Part shown: positions 8,198-14,917 of the stretch, in pieces
Layout of the letters: every line of letters starts with the position of its first letter
Numbering within the stretch: the first letter of the stretch is position 1
Source: a virus
Direction: 5' to 3' (one strand)
IMG/VR virus record: IMGVR_UViG_3300042090_002743
Coordinates: 1-37,030 of that record
DNA: 37,030 nt
The notes under the pieces: model-generated
What the model was told of the DNA's origin: nothing
Seen by the model: only the letters and a program-made list of their open reading frames with translations
Databases searched by the model: none
Position numbers and translations under genes: made by a program

Positions 8198-8700
8198 CGG
8201 AGCCTCGACAGCGCGCGGCGGACCTCGCGGCGCATCTCGTCGACGACGACGCGGGTGACCTCGGGCTTCGCGCGGCGCATCACGTAGCGGCCGCGGAGCC
8301 CGCGGCGTGCGATCGCGCGGGCGATCGGGAACGCCGCCCGCCGCGCCTCGTCCTTCGAGAGGTGGAGCTTGAGCTTCGCCCAGCGCTCGACCGCGGCGAG
8401 CGGCGGCATCGCCGAGCCGCGCCGACGTCCGCGCTCGATGACGTCCGCGTAGCGCGCGAGGTTGAAGAGGCGGGCGCCGCCCGGGATGCTCGCGGTCCGC
8501 CAGCTCCGACGGTACGTGCCGGTGTGGTTCGCGCCGACCGAGCCGCCCACCGATGCCGGCGGCGCGTTGTCGCCGGCGCGCTGGAGGACCGGGAGCGCGC
8601 GCATCGCGCCGCGCCGGATGCCGCGCTCGGCGGCGGCCCGGAAGGTCTTCACGGCCATGCCGCGGACGTACGCGACGAGCTCGTCGACGGTGAGGTTCAC
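8194..8700 (-). CDS. HK97 gp10-like head-tail connector / neck protein
   Basis: A 168-residue basic protein. I chose the GTG at 8700 (reads VNLTVDELVAYVRG) because it overlaps the upstream stop as GTGA. The middle shows the gp10-family pattern of an N-terminal helix rich in Ala/Arg, then TGTYRRSWRTASIPGG, then ARYADVIERGRRRG, the place where the family has a Tyr-Ala-x-x-x-Glu-x-Gly segment. Such proteins form the minor connector ring at the head-tail joint. The C-terminus is strongly Arg rich. It is coupled to the following terminator-like gene by another GTGA overlap. Confidence 0.7.
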   Translation of the reverse strand: MNLTVDELVAYVRGMAVKTFRAAAERGIRRGAMRALPVLQRAGDNAPPASVGGSVGANHTGTYRRSWRTASIPGGARLFNLARYADVIERGRRRGSAMPPLAAVERWAKLKLHLSKDEARRAAFPIARAIARRGLRGRYVMRRAKPEVTRVVVDEMRREVRRALSRLR

Positions 8701-9248
8701 GGCGGCGACGGCTCCCCGCGCCGCGTCCGGCGGTCGACGGCGGCGTCGAGCGTGACGATCCACATCATCGAGGTCGCGACGTAGTTCGGCGCGCTCGCGA
8801 GCTGGAAGCGCTTGCGCTGGCCCTCTCGGCCGTCGGGGCGGAGGATCTCGATCTCGTAGTAGAGCGACTCGCTCGACGAGACCGGGTTGCCCTCGGCGTC
8901 GACGCCGAGGAGGTGGTCCTCGCTGTAGCGGCCGGAGATCTCGTCGATGACCGTCTGGCCCGTCTCGACGACGCCGACCTCGGTCACGGTCTCCTGGAGC
9001 GAGGCGAGGTCGACGACGTGCGGGGTCGGCAGCAGCTCGAGGACGTGCGCGACGACCTCCGGGCCGACGCCGCGCTTCCGTCCGAGCCACCGCGTCCGGA
9101 CGATGCGGACGCGGTACGGCCGCGCGCCGAGGACGGTCTTGAGGTTGCGCAGCTCGTCGGCGACCGGGACGAGCTCGCGGCACAGCGAGTCGCGCAGCAG
9201 CTCGGCCGAGCTGACGTCGAAGCCGTCGACCTTGTCGTCGATGGGCAT
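8697..9248 (-). CDS. Hypothetical head-tail connector region protein
   Basis: A 183-residue protein (MPIDDKVDGFDVSSAELLRD) of mixed composition without a motif I recognise. It contains a beta-rich central part (VVDLASLQETVTEVGVVETG) and the aromatic stretch PNYVATSMMWIVTLDA near the end. It lies between two connector-type genes and is coupled to the gp10-like gene by GTGA, so a head-closure or adaptor role is plausible from position. The junction upstream is TAGCCGATGCC, with no clear SD sequence. Confidence 0.6.
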   Translation of the reverse strand: MPIDDKVDGFDVSSAELLRDSLCRELVPVADELRNLKTVLGARPYRVRIVRTRWLGRKRGVGPEVVAHVLELLPTPHVVDLASLQETVTEVGVVETGQTVIDEISGRYSEDHLLGVDAEGNPVSSSESLYYEIEILRPDGREGQRKRFQLASAPNYVATSMMWIVTLDAAVDRRTRRGEPSPP

Positions 9249-9251
9249 CGG

Positions 9252-9668
9252 CTACCCGCCGGAGCGGACCGGGATGTTCGGCCCGTTGAGCTGGTTGAAG
9301 AGCTTGCGGAACTTCGCGGCGCCGGGGTAGAGCGGCGCGCCGAGCTCCTCGGAGAGCCGCTCGGCCCAGCGGGTGTGCTCGTCCTCGAGCGCGTCGAGGT
9401 GGTCGCGGCGGATCTTCATGTTGTCGATGCTCTCGGCGACGAGGAACTTCACGCCGTCGCGCATCCGGGCCTCGATCATGTCGAGGGTCTGGAGGAGCTG
9501 GCGGACGCGGTCGACGCCGTCCTCCAGCAGGTTCGTCATCGCGAGCTCGACGAGGAAGAGGGTCTGGATCGGGGCCGGGAGACCGAACTGGATCGACGCC
9601 GCGGGCTGCACGGACAGGTAGCCCATGTGGTAGCGGACACGCTCGCGCTCGGTGTCGTCCAGCGGCAT
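9252..9668 (-). CDS. Hypothetical connector protein (helical)
   Basis: A 138-residue, mainly helical protein starting MPLDDTERERVRYHMGYLSV. It has long Leu/Glu/Arg heptad-like helices (LLEDGVDRVRQLLQTLDMIE, DNMKIRRDHLDALEDEHTRW) and ends ...NQLNGPNIPVRSGG. Helical proteins of this length between the capsid and the gp10-like gene are often head-tail adaptors that bind the portal. I infer that role from position. The start has CAGGAG six nt upstream, and the TAG stop of the preceding gene lies between them. Confidence 0.65.
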   Translation of the reverse strand: MPLDDTERERVRYHMGYLSVQPAASIQFGLPAPIQTLFLVELAMTNLLEDGVDRVRQLLQTLDMIEARMRDGVKFLVAESIDNMKIRRDHLDALEDEHTRWAERLSEELGAPLYPGAAKFRKLFNQLNGPNIPVRSGG

Positions 9669-9671
9669 CGG

Positions 9672-10067
9672 CTACTCCTGGAGGACCCCGACGACCTTCG
9701 TGAACCGGCCCTCGCCCTCGACGAGGACGCACTCGAGGTCAAGCCGGAGCCGGTCGAGCCGGTCCTTCCCGCCGTAGTGGACCGGGTCGAGGAGCTGGCC
9801 GACCTTGAAGAGGTGGACCTGGCCGCCGCCGACGTTGCGCTGTTCGGCCCGGCGGACGCGGTAGACCTGGCGCGGCGCGGAGGGCGCCGGCTCCGTGTTC
9901 GCCGGCGGCGCGGCCGCAGGAGGCGCCTGCGTCGCGGGCGACGTCGGCGTCGCGTCCGCCGGCGGCGCGGTCCAGTCCTTCCGGTCGAGGAGGTCGTCCG
10001 CGGTCGCCGAGCGCTCGGGCGTGAGCTTCGCGGCCTCGAGCGGGTCCAGCTTCGTCTTCGGTGCCAT
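9672..10067 (-). CDS. Hypothetical protein with Pro/Ala linker, after capsid gene
   Basis: A 131-residue protein. Residues ~1-35 are charged (MAPKTKLDPLEAAKLTPERS), ~36-70 are a Pro/Ala/Thr linker, and ~70-131 form a basic domain with YRVRRAEQRNVGGGQVHLF and then LDLECVLVEGEGRFTKVVGV. The ATG at 10067 was chosen because a promoter with -10 TACCCT ends 6 nt before it. It follows the capsid gene behind a terminator, so it opens a new transcription unit that runs through the connector genes to the sheath. Function is unknown. Confidence 0.7.
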   Translation of the reverse strand: MAPKTKLDPLEAAKLTPERSATADDLLDRKDWTAPPADATPTSPATQAPPAAAPPANTEPAPSAPRQVYRVRRAEQRNVGGGQVHLFKVGQLLDPVHYGGKDRLDRLRLDLECVLVEGEGRFTKVVGVLQE

Positions 10068-10073
10068 GGCGCG

Positions 10074-10103
10074 AGGGTACCATCCGCCGGCCGGACGCAG
10101 CAA
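10074..10103 (-). promoter_or_regulatory. Promoter TTGCTG-N18-TACCCT for connector genes
   Basis: On the minus strand TTGCTG (10103-10098) and TACCCT (10079-10074) are 18 bp apart, with TGG directly before the -10 (extended -10). The ATG is 6 nt downstream, so the mRNA would be leaderless. The -35 and spacing are the same as in the promoter at 4611-4640. Confidence 0.65.
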
Positions 10104-10106
10104 AGA

Positions 10107-10145
10107 CGAAGGGCCCGAGGGGTAACGAGGTCCCCGGGCCCTTCG
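10107..10145. terminator. Terminator hairpin after the capsid gene
   Basis: There is a perfect 11-bp inverted repeat, CGAAGGGCCCG (10107-10117) and CGGGCCCTTCG (10135-10145), extended inward by a GGG/CCC pairing past one bulged base. On the minus strand it is followed by TCTTTGCTGC, a weak U-rich tail. It lies 66 bp behind the capsid stop and directly before the next promoter. Confidence 0.8.
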
Positions 10146-10210
10146 AATGCAACGGCGCGCCGGCGATGGCCGGGAGGACTCTTCGGCGCGACCGTCGACG
10201 GACGCGGGCG

Positions 10211-11611
10211 CTACTCGCCCGAGACGATCTGGCAGACGCGCTTGATGCGCTGCGGGCCGCCGGTCAGGACGTCGGTGCGGAACGGCCAGTCGCCGATGAA
10301 CTTGTAGCTGCAGCTCACCGTGTCCTGGAGCCGGTTGAGCGGCGCGCGGATGATGAGCTGGATGCGGTCGGTGTTGACCGTGATCCCGTTGTTGTCGATC
10401 GAGAACGCGCCGACCTTGCCGGTCACGCCCGCCTCGGTCACCAGTCCGGAGAGGTCCTGGTAGTACTCCATGATGCCGCCCTGGCCGGTCAGGATCGAGC
10501 GGTGGAGGCGGTCGCCCGTCGACGGGTTGCCGTTCGAGTAGAGCTCGGCGCCGAACTGGTCGTTCGTCGAGTACGTCTGCCCGTCGTACGGGTAGACGGT
10601 CTCCGGCAGCGGGCACTCCGAGTTGCGGAAGACCGCCGTGTTGAGGATCTTCCCGAGCGCGAAGTTGCTGTACATGAAGTAGTCGGGCAGCGAGGTCAGG
10701 AGGCGCTGGAACTCCGGGTCCGAGAAGACCTGGCCCTGGGCAATCGGATCCACGTGCATGTGGAACAGGCCGTCCGGGTGCTCCGGCACGTTCTCCTGCC
10801 AGAACTGCGCGACCGCCGAGCGGATCGCCGCGAGCGTCAGCAGGCACGTCGAGTTGATCGAGTCGGTCTGGATGCCGCCGCCGACGTAGACGACGAACGT
10901 CTTGTCCGTCGAGAGGACCGCGGTCCGCGCCGCCGGGACCGTCGCCGCCGCGCCGAGCGTGAGCGTGCCCGGGCCCTGCTCGTCGCCGACCGTGTTCGGC
11001 GTAAAGCCGACGACCGTGTTCGAGCCGACGCCGTTGATCGTGATGTTCAGCGGGTTGTTGACGCTGACCGGCTGGTACTGGACCGGAGAGCCGGTCGTGA
11101 GGTCCGGGCGGCGCGCGGTCGTGAAGCCCGCGAGGCGCGCGACCGGGAGCGCGGTCGAACTCGACGTCGAGGAGGTCGAGACCGTGTTGCCCGCGCTCGC
11201 CGCGTTGTAGAGGCGGTCGCGGACGATCCGGTTGAGCGACTGGCCGGCCGCGAGGCCGAGCTGCATCGCGTTGCGGAGGAACAGGTTCGCGATCGCCGTG
11301 ATCGCGGACGGCATGTTCGTGTCGATGCTGTCCGCGTACTGCTGGAGCTGCGCGGTCCACTGCTCCGACTGGTAGTTCGACGGGATCGGGTCCTGGCCGG
11401 GGACGATCGGCGCGCCCTTCGGGGCGATCAGGCCGACGCCCGTGAAGGCCATCGAGTCGCCGACGTGGTTCGGCCAGAGCACCGGCTTCGCCTCGCCGCG
11501 GAAGAGCAGGCGGGGGAAGAGTGCGTCGTGGAACGCGCGCTCGAGCAGACCCGTCTGGACGAGGGCTCGGATCGTGGGGTCCTGGACGATTGTTGAAAAC
11601 GGAGGCGCCAT
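10211..11611 (-). CDS. Major capsid protein (candidate)
   Basis: A 466-residue protein encoded right after a scaffold-like protein and ahead of the connector genes. The ribosome site is good (GAGGAAA, 5 nt before ATG), and the gene has its own terminator, as for a highly made protein. The N-terminal segment (FSTIVQDPTIRALVQTGLLE, FHDALFPRLLFRGEAKPV) and the helix LFLRNAMQLGLAAGQSLNRI recall N4 gp56-type capsid proteins, which share the HK97 fold. The rest is beta-rich with Thr/Val/Asn. It would form the icosahedral shell. The family link is from memory of patterns; the capsid call rests mostly on position and size. Confidence 0.75.
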   Translation of the reverse strand: MAPPFSTIVQDPTIRALVQTGLLERAFHDALFPRLLFRGEAKPVLWPNHVGDSMAFTGVGLIAPKGAPIVPGQDPIPSNYQSEQWTAQLQQYADSIDTNMPSAITAIANLFLRNAMQLGLAAGQSLNRIVRDRLYNAASAGNTVSTSSTSSSTALPVARLAGFTTARRPDLTTGSPVQYQPVSVNNPLNITINGVGSNTVVGFTPNTVGDEQGPGTLTLGAAATVPAARTAVLSTDKTFVVYVGGGIQTDSINSTCLLTLAAIRSAVAQFWQENVPEHPDGLFHMHVDPIAQGQVFSDPEFQRLLTSLPDYFMYSNFALGKILNTAVFRNSECPLPETVYPYDGQTYSTNDQFGAELYSNGNPSTGDRLHRSILTGQGGIMEYYQDLSGLVTEAGVTGKVGAFSIDNNGITVNTDRIQLIIRAPLNRLQDTVSCSYKFIGDWPFRTDVLTGGPQRIKRVCQIVSGE

Positions 11612-11649
11612 CGGTTTCCTCGATTGGCGGCCTCACGGACCGCCTGTTG

Positions 11650-11673
11650 CTGCGCATGTTCGCACATGCGCAG
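11650..11673. terminator. Perfect hairpin between scaffold-like and capsid genes
   Basis: There is a 10-bp perfect inverted repeat CTGCGCATGT / ACATGCGCAG with a TCGC loop. It lies between the scaffold-like stop (11682) and the capsid start (11611) and has no U-tract. It may attenuate, or serve as an RNA-processing or stabilising 5' hairpin for the capsid mRNA, rather than being a full terminator. Confidence 0.5.
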
Positions 11674-11681
11674 TGCCAGGG

Positions 11682-12524
11682 CTAGGTCATCCTGGTCGGG
11701 TCCAGCCCGAGCTTCTTCATGAACTCGCTGACCGCCTCGGGCTTCGCGGAGCGAGCGTCGAACTGCATCTGTGCCGCCGCGTCGACGGTCGGCTGTCCCG
11801 CCGGCGGCGTCGCCGGCGTGCCCGTCTCCGGCGTCGTCCCGTTCGTCCCGGTCGTCGCGGGCTGGACGGTCTCGCCGAAGAGGTAGGGCTGGTCCTTGCG
11901 GAGCGTCTCGACGAACGCCTTCGGATCGTACTTGGCGAGCTCCTCGACCGACTTGCCGCGCATGTCGAGCCGGAGCTGGTGGAGGACGTAGTCGACGTTC
12001 CTGCCGGTGACGCCGAAGCCGTAGATCTGGCCGCGGAGCTGGATCTCCGTGTCCTTCGCCTCGACGTCGCGCTCGAGACGGCGCCGCGCCTTGCGGTCGC
12101 TCTTCCACCGCTGCCGCTCCTCGTCGGCGAGGGACGCGCGACGGGCCGCCTCCTGCGCCGCCTTGTCGACGGTGACGGGCTTGTTGGGCTTCGGGGGCTT
12201 CGGGGTGGCCATGACGTTCTCCGGGGGCTGCGGGTTGATCGGTCGGGCTGCCTGCTGCTTCTTCAAGTCGGACATCGCCTGGAACGCGGCCGCGGCGGAC
12301 TCGAATCCGGCGGCCTGCGCGATGGTCTCGAGCTCGGCGAGCGCACGTTGGCGCCCCTTGCTCTCGGCCTCGTCCTTGATGCGCTTGAAGTCCGCGTGCT
12401 GGAGCTGGACCGTCTTTCCGCCGTCCCCGGATCCTCCCGCGTTGTCCGGCGGTGCTGCCGGCGGCGTGGGCGGAGGCGGAGGTGTGGCCTCGGGTGGCTT
12501 CGGGGTCGTCTCTGGCTCGGGCAT
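11682..12524 (-). CDS. Scaffold-like protein
   Basis: A 280-residue hydrophilic protein. Residues 1-40 are a Pro/Glu/Thr tract. It then has charged helices (QLQHADFKRIKDEAESKGRQ, QRWKSDRKARRRLERDVEAK), a Gly/Thr/Pro linker (~215-245) and a short C-terminal helical piece ending VSEFMKKLGLDPTRMT. Scaffolding proteins typically are charged, helical, poor in aromatics and encoded directly upstream of the capsid gene, with a small C-terminal helical capsid-binding motif. All of this fits. ATG with AGGAGA 6 nt upstream. The gap 12525-12641 upstream contains CCACAACC-type short repeats and no gene. Confidence 0.65.
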   Translation of the reverse strand: MPEPETTPKPPEATPPPPPTPPAAPPDNAGGSGDGGKTVQLQHADFKRIKDEAESKGRQRALAELETIAQAAGFESAAAAFQAMSDLKKQQAARPINPQPPENVMATPKPPKPNKPVTVDKAAQEAARRASLADEERQRWKSDRKARRRLERDVEAKDTEIQLRGQIYGFGVTGRNVDYVLHQLRLDMRGKSVEELAKYDPKAFVETLRKDQPYLFGETVQPATTGTNGTTPETGTPATPPAGQPTVDAAAQMQFDARSAKPEAVSEFMKKLGLDPTRMT

Positions 12525-12641
12525 GCGCGTCTCCTGGGTTCACCGACTGTTGACCGCCGTCGTAGGCGTGTTTGGTCGGCGCCTGCCTGGGTTTGTGGTT
12601 GTGGCTCGGGTTGTGGATGGACCTGTGGACGGAGGGCGGCG

Positions 12642-12670
12642 TCGCGTCGAGGAGTACTTGCGCGACGCGA
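12642..12670. terminator. Hairpin downstream of the 12675-13151 gene
   Basis: 8-bp arms TCGCGTCG (12642-12649) and CGACGCGA (12663-12670) lie 5 bp behind the stop codon of the 158-residue protein. There is no U-tract. It is a candidate terminator that would separate this gene from the scaffold-like gene. Confidence 0.4.
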
Positions 12671-12674
12671 AGGG

Positions 12675-13151
12675 CTACGGCGCGGTGCCGATGCCGGCGC
12701 CGATGCCGCCGGTGAGCGACGAGACCGCGGCGGTCATCGAGACGGCGGCGCGCGGGATATACTCGATCGTGAACGCGGTGACCGCCGCCTCGAAGGTCAG
12801 GGTCGTCCCGTCGTCCGAGATGAGCGCGATGCCGGGACCGTTCGCGCCCGGCGCGCCGGCGGTGCCGCCCGCGTCGGTGACGATGCGCGCGCCCGGCGTG
12901 CCGCCGGTGACGGTGCGGAGCGCGGTGACCGCGAGCGCCGCGAGGCGGTTCGGGTTCGACGCGCCGACGGTCTCGCCGGTCGCGTCGATCTGGGTGAGGA
13001 CCTGCGTCGCCGACGAGGTCAGCCCGGTGAAGACGCGCTTGAGCGGCGTCACCATGTTCCCGAACTGCATCAGCCGGAGGATGTCCGGAAGCTCGTCGGG
13101 GAGCGCGTTGTTGAGCTGCTGCTGGAGGGTCGGGACGACGGTGGTGGTCAT
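12675..13151 (-). CDS. Hypothetical head-region protein
   Basis: A 158-residue protein starting MTTTVVPTLQQQLNNALPDE. The N-terminal half is helical (LPDILRLMQFGNMVTPLKRV). The C-terminal half is Gly/Ala/Thr rich and beta-like (ISDDGTTLTFEAAVTAFTIE, YIPRAAVSMTAAVSSLTGGI). It is encoded among the capsid-region genes with an AGGAG ribosome site. A capsid decoration or head protein is possible from position and composition, but no family is recognised. Confidence 0.7.
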   Translation of the reverse strand: MTTTVVPTLQQQLNNALPDELPDILRLMQFGNMVTPLKRVFTGLTSSATQVLTQIDATGETVGASNPNRLAALAVTALRTVTGGTPGARIVTDAGGTAGAPGANGPGIALISDDGTTLTFEAAVTAFTIEYIPRAAVSMTAAVSSLTGGIGAGIGTAP

Positions 13152-13203
13152 GGTGCTCCTGGGCTCGGTTGTACTGCGCAGCGCGCGGCGCTGTCCAGGC
13201 GCT

Positions 13204-13590
13204 TCACGCCATCTCCCCGACGAACACGGCGACGTTGGTCAGCGTGCCCGGCGTCCGGACGAGCTGGATCGCGGTGATCGGGACGGTCCGCGAGATGATG
13301 ATGAGCTGGTCGTCGATCGGGATGGACTGGAGGACGCCCGACGCGCTCGTGATCTGTACGGTCATCGGCTGGTCGGCGTTGACGATGACGACGTTGCCGT
13401 TGACGACGCCGGCGTAGGCGACCTGCTGCGGTGTGTCCGCCGTGAGCTGGTAGGGGGCAAGCGTCTTCTGGTCGAGGGTGACGAACTCGACGATCTTGGC
13501 GCCCAGCTCGGCGGCGCCGGAGATCAGCAGCCCGCCGTCCTGTGGCCGCGAGTGCCACCGGGCGTTGAGCTCGAACTCGTCCGTCGGCAC
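13204..13590 (-). CDS. Hypothetical beta-rich structural protein
   Basis: A 128-residue protein starting (GTG) MPTDEFELNARWHSRPQDGG. Most of the sequence alternates hydrophobic strands and turns (GVVNGNVVIVNADQPMTVQI, DDQLIIISRTVPITAIQLVR), as in small phage head or decoration proteins. A weak TAGGCG element ends 6 nt before the GTG, matching the spacing of the leaderless genes here but lacking the final T. It lies next to three tiny genes with a shared C-terminal tail. No family is recognised. Confidence 0.65.
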   Translation of the reverse strand: MPTDEFELNARWHSRPQDGGLLISGAAELGAKIVEFVTLDQKTLAPYQLTADTPQQVAYAGVVNGNVVIVNADQPMTVQITSASGVLQSIPIDDQLIIISRTVPITAIQLVRTPGTLTNVAVFVGEMA

Positions 13591-13606
13591 CGCGCGCGCC
13601 TACGGT

Positions 13607-13789
13607 CTACTGTCCGCCGACGCGGAACGGGCTCGGGTCGGGGCCGGCCGGGTTCGCGTTCGGAAGGTTCGGCGGGTCCGCCGGGACATTGTGGTCGTAC
13701 TTCCCGTGCTCCGAGTCGTACTTCTCGACGGGCTGGTTGTAGCCCTGGCCGAGGCCGGGCTGGTCGTTCGGGGTGACAACGGACGGCAT
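13607..13789 (-). CDS. Tiny disordered protein ending SPFRVGGQ (tail family, member 1)
   Basis: A 60-residue protein starting MPSVVTPNDQPGLGQGYNQP. It is rich in Asn/Pro/Asp/Gly, without predicted hydrophobic core, and ends PDPSPFRVGGQ. The next two upstream genes end SPFKLGQ and PDPSPFRLGG, so the three form a tandem set. The ATG has AAGGA about 8 nt upstream. Function is unknown; the shared tail may be a docking peptide for a head protein. Confidence 0.7.
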   Translation of the reverse strand: MPSVVTPNDQPGLGQGYNQPVEKYDSEHGKYDHNVPADPPNLPNANPAGPDPSPFRVGGQ

Positions 13790-13803
13790 GGTCGTGGTCC
13801 TTT

Positions 13804-14004
13804 CTACTGGCCGAGCTTGAAGGGGGAGGAGGTGTTCGAGCCCGGCGGGCCGGGGTCGGGGGTCGTGTCGACGCTCGACTCGTACGCGCCGCCCGGCGTC
13901 GGGTCGTACTCCGCGGCCGGGTCCTCGAACCCCGACGGGTCCGTGCCGAGCTCGAGGGCCCGCTTGCGCGGGCTGCGAAGGTTGCCTGGGGACGGATTCG
14001 GCAT
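13804..14004 (-). CDS. Tiny disordered protein ending SPFKLGQ (tail family, member 2)
   Basis: A 66-residue protein starting MPNPSPGNLRSPRKRALELG. It has a basic N-terminal third and then an acidic, Pro/Gly/Ser-rich remainder, ending SNTSSPFKLGQ. The codons for the tail differ from those of its neighbours, so the similarity is kept at protein level. ATG follows a GGAGG site with 7-nt spacing; the TAG stop of the preceding gene sits in that spacer. Confidence 0.7.
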   Translation of the reverse strand: MPNPSPGNLRSPRKRALELGTDPSGFEDPAAEYDPTPGGAYESSVDTTPDPGPPGSNTSSPFKLGQ

Positions 14005-14007
14005 GGC

Positions 14008-14247
14008 CTAGCCTCCGAGCCGGAATGGGGACGGGTCGGGAACCTGCGTGAAGTCGTCGTTCGTCGGGCGCTCGCCGCGGTCGAAGACCGTCCCGACGGT
14101 CGGCTCGTCCGGGACGGTGTCCGGCTCGTCGGCGGTGCTGACCGGAGCCGCGAACCGCGCGCGGTCCGTGAACCGCGCCGGGTCGTGGAAGTCCGGGTCC
14201 CGGACGGAGATGCCCGGCAACGCGTGGTACCGCTGGAAGCGCGACAT
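14008..14247 (-). CDS. Tiny disordered protein ending SPFRLGG (tail family, member 3)
   Basis: A 79-residue protein starting MSRFQRYHALPGISVRDPDF, Asp/Pro/Arg rich, ending QVPDPSPFRLGG. I chose the ATG at 14247 because a TTGACA-N17-CAGCCT promoter ends 7 nt upstream; an ATG at 14253 is the alternative. As first gene of the unit it would be leaderless and lead into the other two tail-family genes. Function is unknown. Confidence 0.7.
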   Translation of the reverse strand: MSRFQRYHALPGISVRDPDFHDPARFTDRARFAAPVSTADEPDTVPDEPTVGTVFDRGERPTNDDFTQVPDPSPFRLGG

Positions 14248-14254
14248 CAGCATG

Positions 14255-14283
14255 AGGCTGCCACCGCGCCGCCGGGGTGTCAA
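14255..14283 (-). promoter_or_regulatory. Promoter TTGACA-N17-CAGCCT
   Basis: The minus strand has a consensus -35 TTGACA (14283-14278) and CAGCCT (14260-14255) 17 bp downstream. The -10 lacks the first T of TANNNT but keeps the 7-nt distance to the ATG at 14247 seen for other leaderless genes here. Confidence 0.55.
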
Positions 14284-14294
14284 CGAACCGATGG

Positions 14295-14885
14295 CTAGCT
14301 CTCGCCGCCGTCGCCGTCGCCGTCGCCGGCATCGTCATCGTCCTCGTCGTCCTCGTCCTCTTCCTCTTCGTCGTCCTCGTCTTCGTCTTCGAGGTCGGCC
14401 GGGTCGACCTCCTCCTTCGCGAGCGACGCCATCGCGGTGAGGTACTTCGAGACGAGCGAGACGTCGGCGTCCTCGGTCTCGCCGTCGTGCCCGTCGATCA
14501 GCGCGGTCGCGACCGCGGTCACGTCGTCGGGCGGGAGGTCGGCGACGTACTTCGCGAGGCAGACCTTCAGCTCGTCGGGGAGGCCCTCGAAGTCCTCCTC
14601 GACGGCCTCGGTCGCGTCCTCGGGGACCTTCGCGAGGAGGAGGTCGCCGCCGATGTCGTGGGCGCTGTCGATGATCTCGCCGGCCTCGGCGGTGAGCGAC
14701 TGGCCAAGGTCCTTCCACTGGCCGATGAGCCCGAGCCCGCGTGTCTTCGGGTCCTCGGCGGGCGCCGCGCCGTCCTCGTCGTCGTCGGGGTCGTCGTAGT
14801 CCGCCATGTCGACGGACGGATCGTTGAGGGCGGCCATGCCGGGATCCGCGTCCGCGAACGCCTTGAGCTTGTTGGGAGCGACCAT
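14295..14885 (-). CDS. Acidic protein with Asp/Glu C-terminal tail
   Basis: A 196-residue protein starting MVAPNKLKAFADADPGMAAL. Residues ~27-45 are acidic (DYDDPDDDEDGAAPAED). A helical middle follows (LGLIGQWKDLGQSLTAEAGE, LPDELKVCLAKYVADLPPDD). The last ~40 residues are almost only Asp, Glu and Gly. Such polyacidic tails occur in DNA-mimic and in scaffold or internal head proteins; neither can be shown here. It lies between MuF and the tail-family genes. A TACCTG element ends 6 nt before the ATG. Function is unknown. Confidence 0.75.
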   Translation of the reverse strand: MVAPNKLKAFADADPGMAALNDPSVDMADYDDPDDDEDGAAPAEDPKTRGLGLIGQWKDLGQSLTAEAGEIIDSAHDIGGDLLLAKVPEDATEAVEEDFEGLPDELKVCLAKYVADLPPDDVTAVATALIDGHDGETEDADVSLVSKYLTAMASLAKEEVDPADLEDEDEDDEEEEDEDDEDDDDAGDGDGDGGES

Positions 14886-14891
14886 GCGTTA

Positions 14892-14900
14892 CAGGTACCA
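14892..14900 (-). promoter_or_regulatory. Weak -10-like element before the acidic protein
   Basis: The minus strand reads TGG-TACCTG (hexamer 14897-14892), ending 6 nt before the ATG at 14885. It has the extended TGN and the spacing of this genome's leaderless promoters but G instead of T at the last position. Confidence 0.35.
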
Positions 14901-14917
14901 CGTCCGGGCGTGCGACG

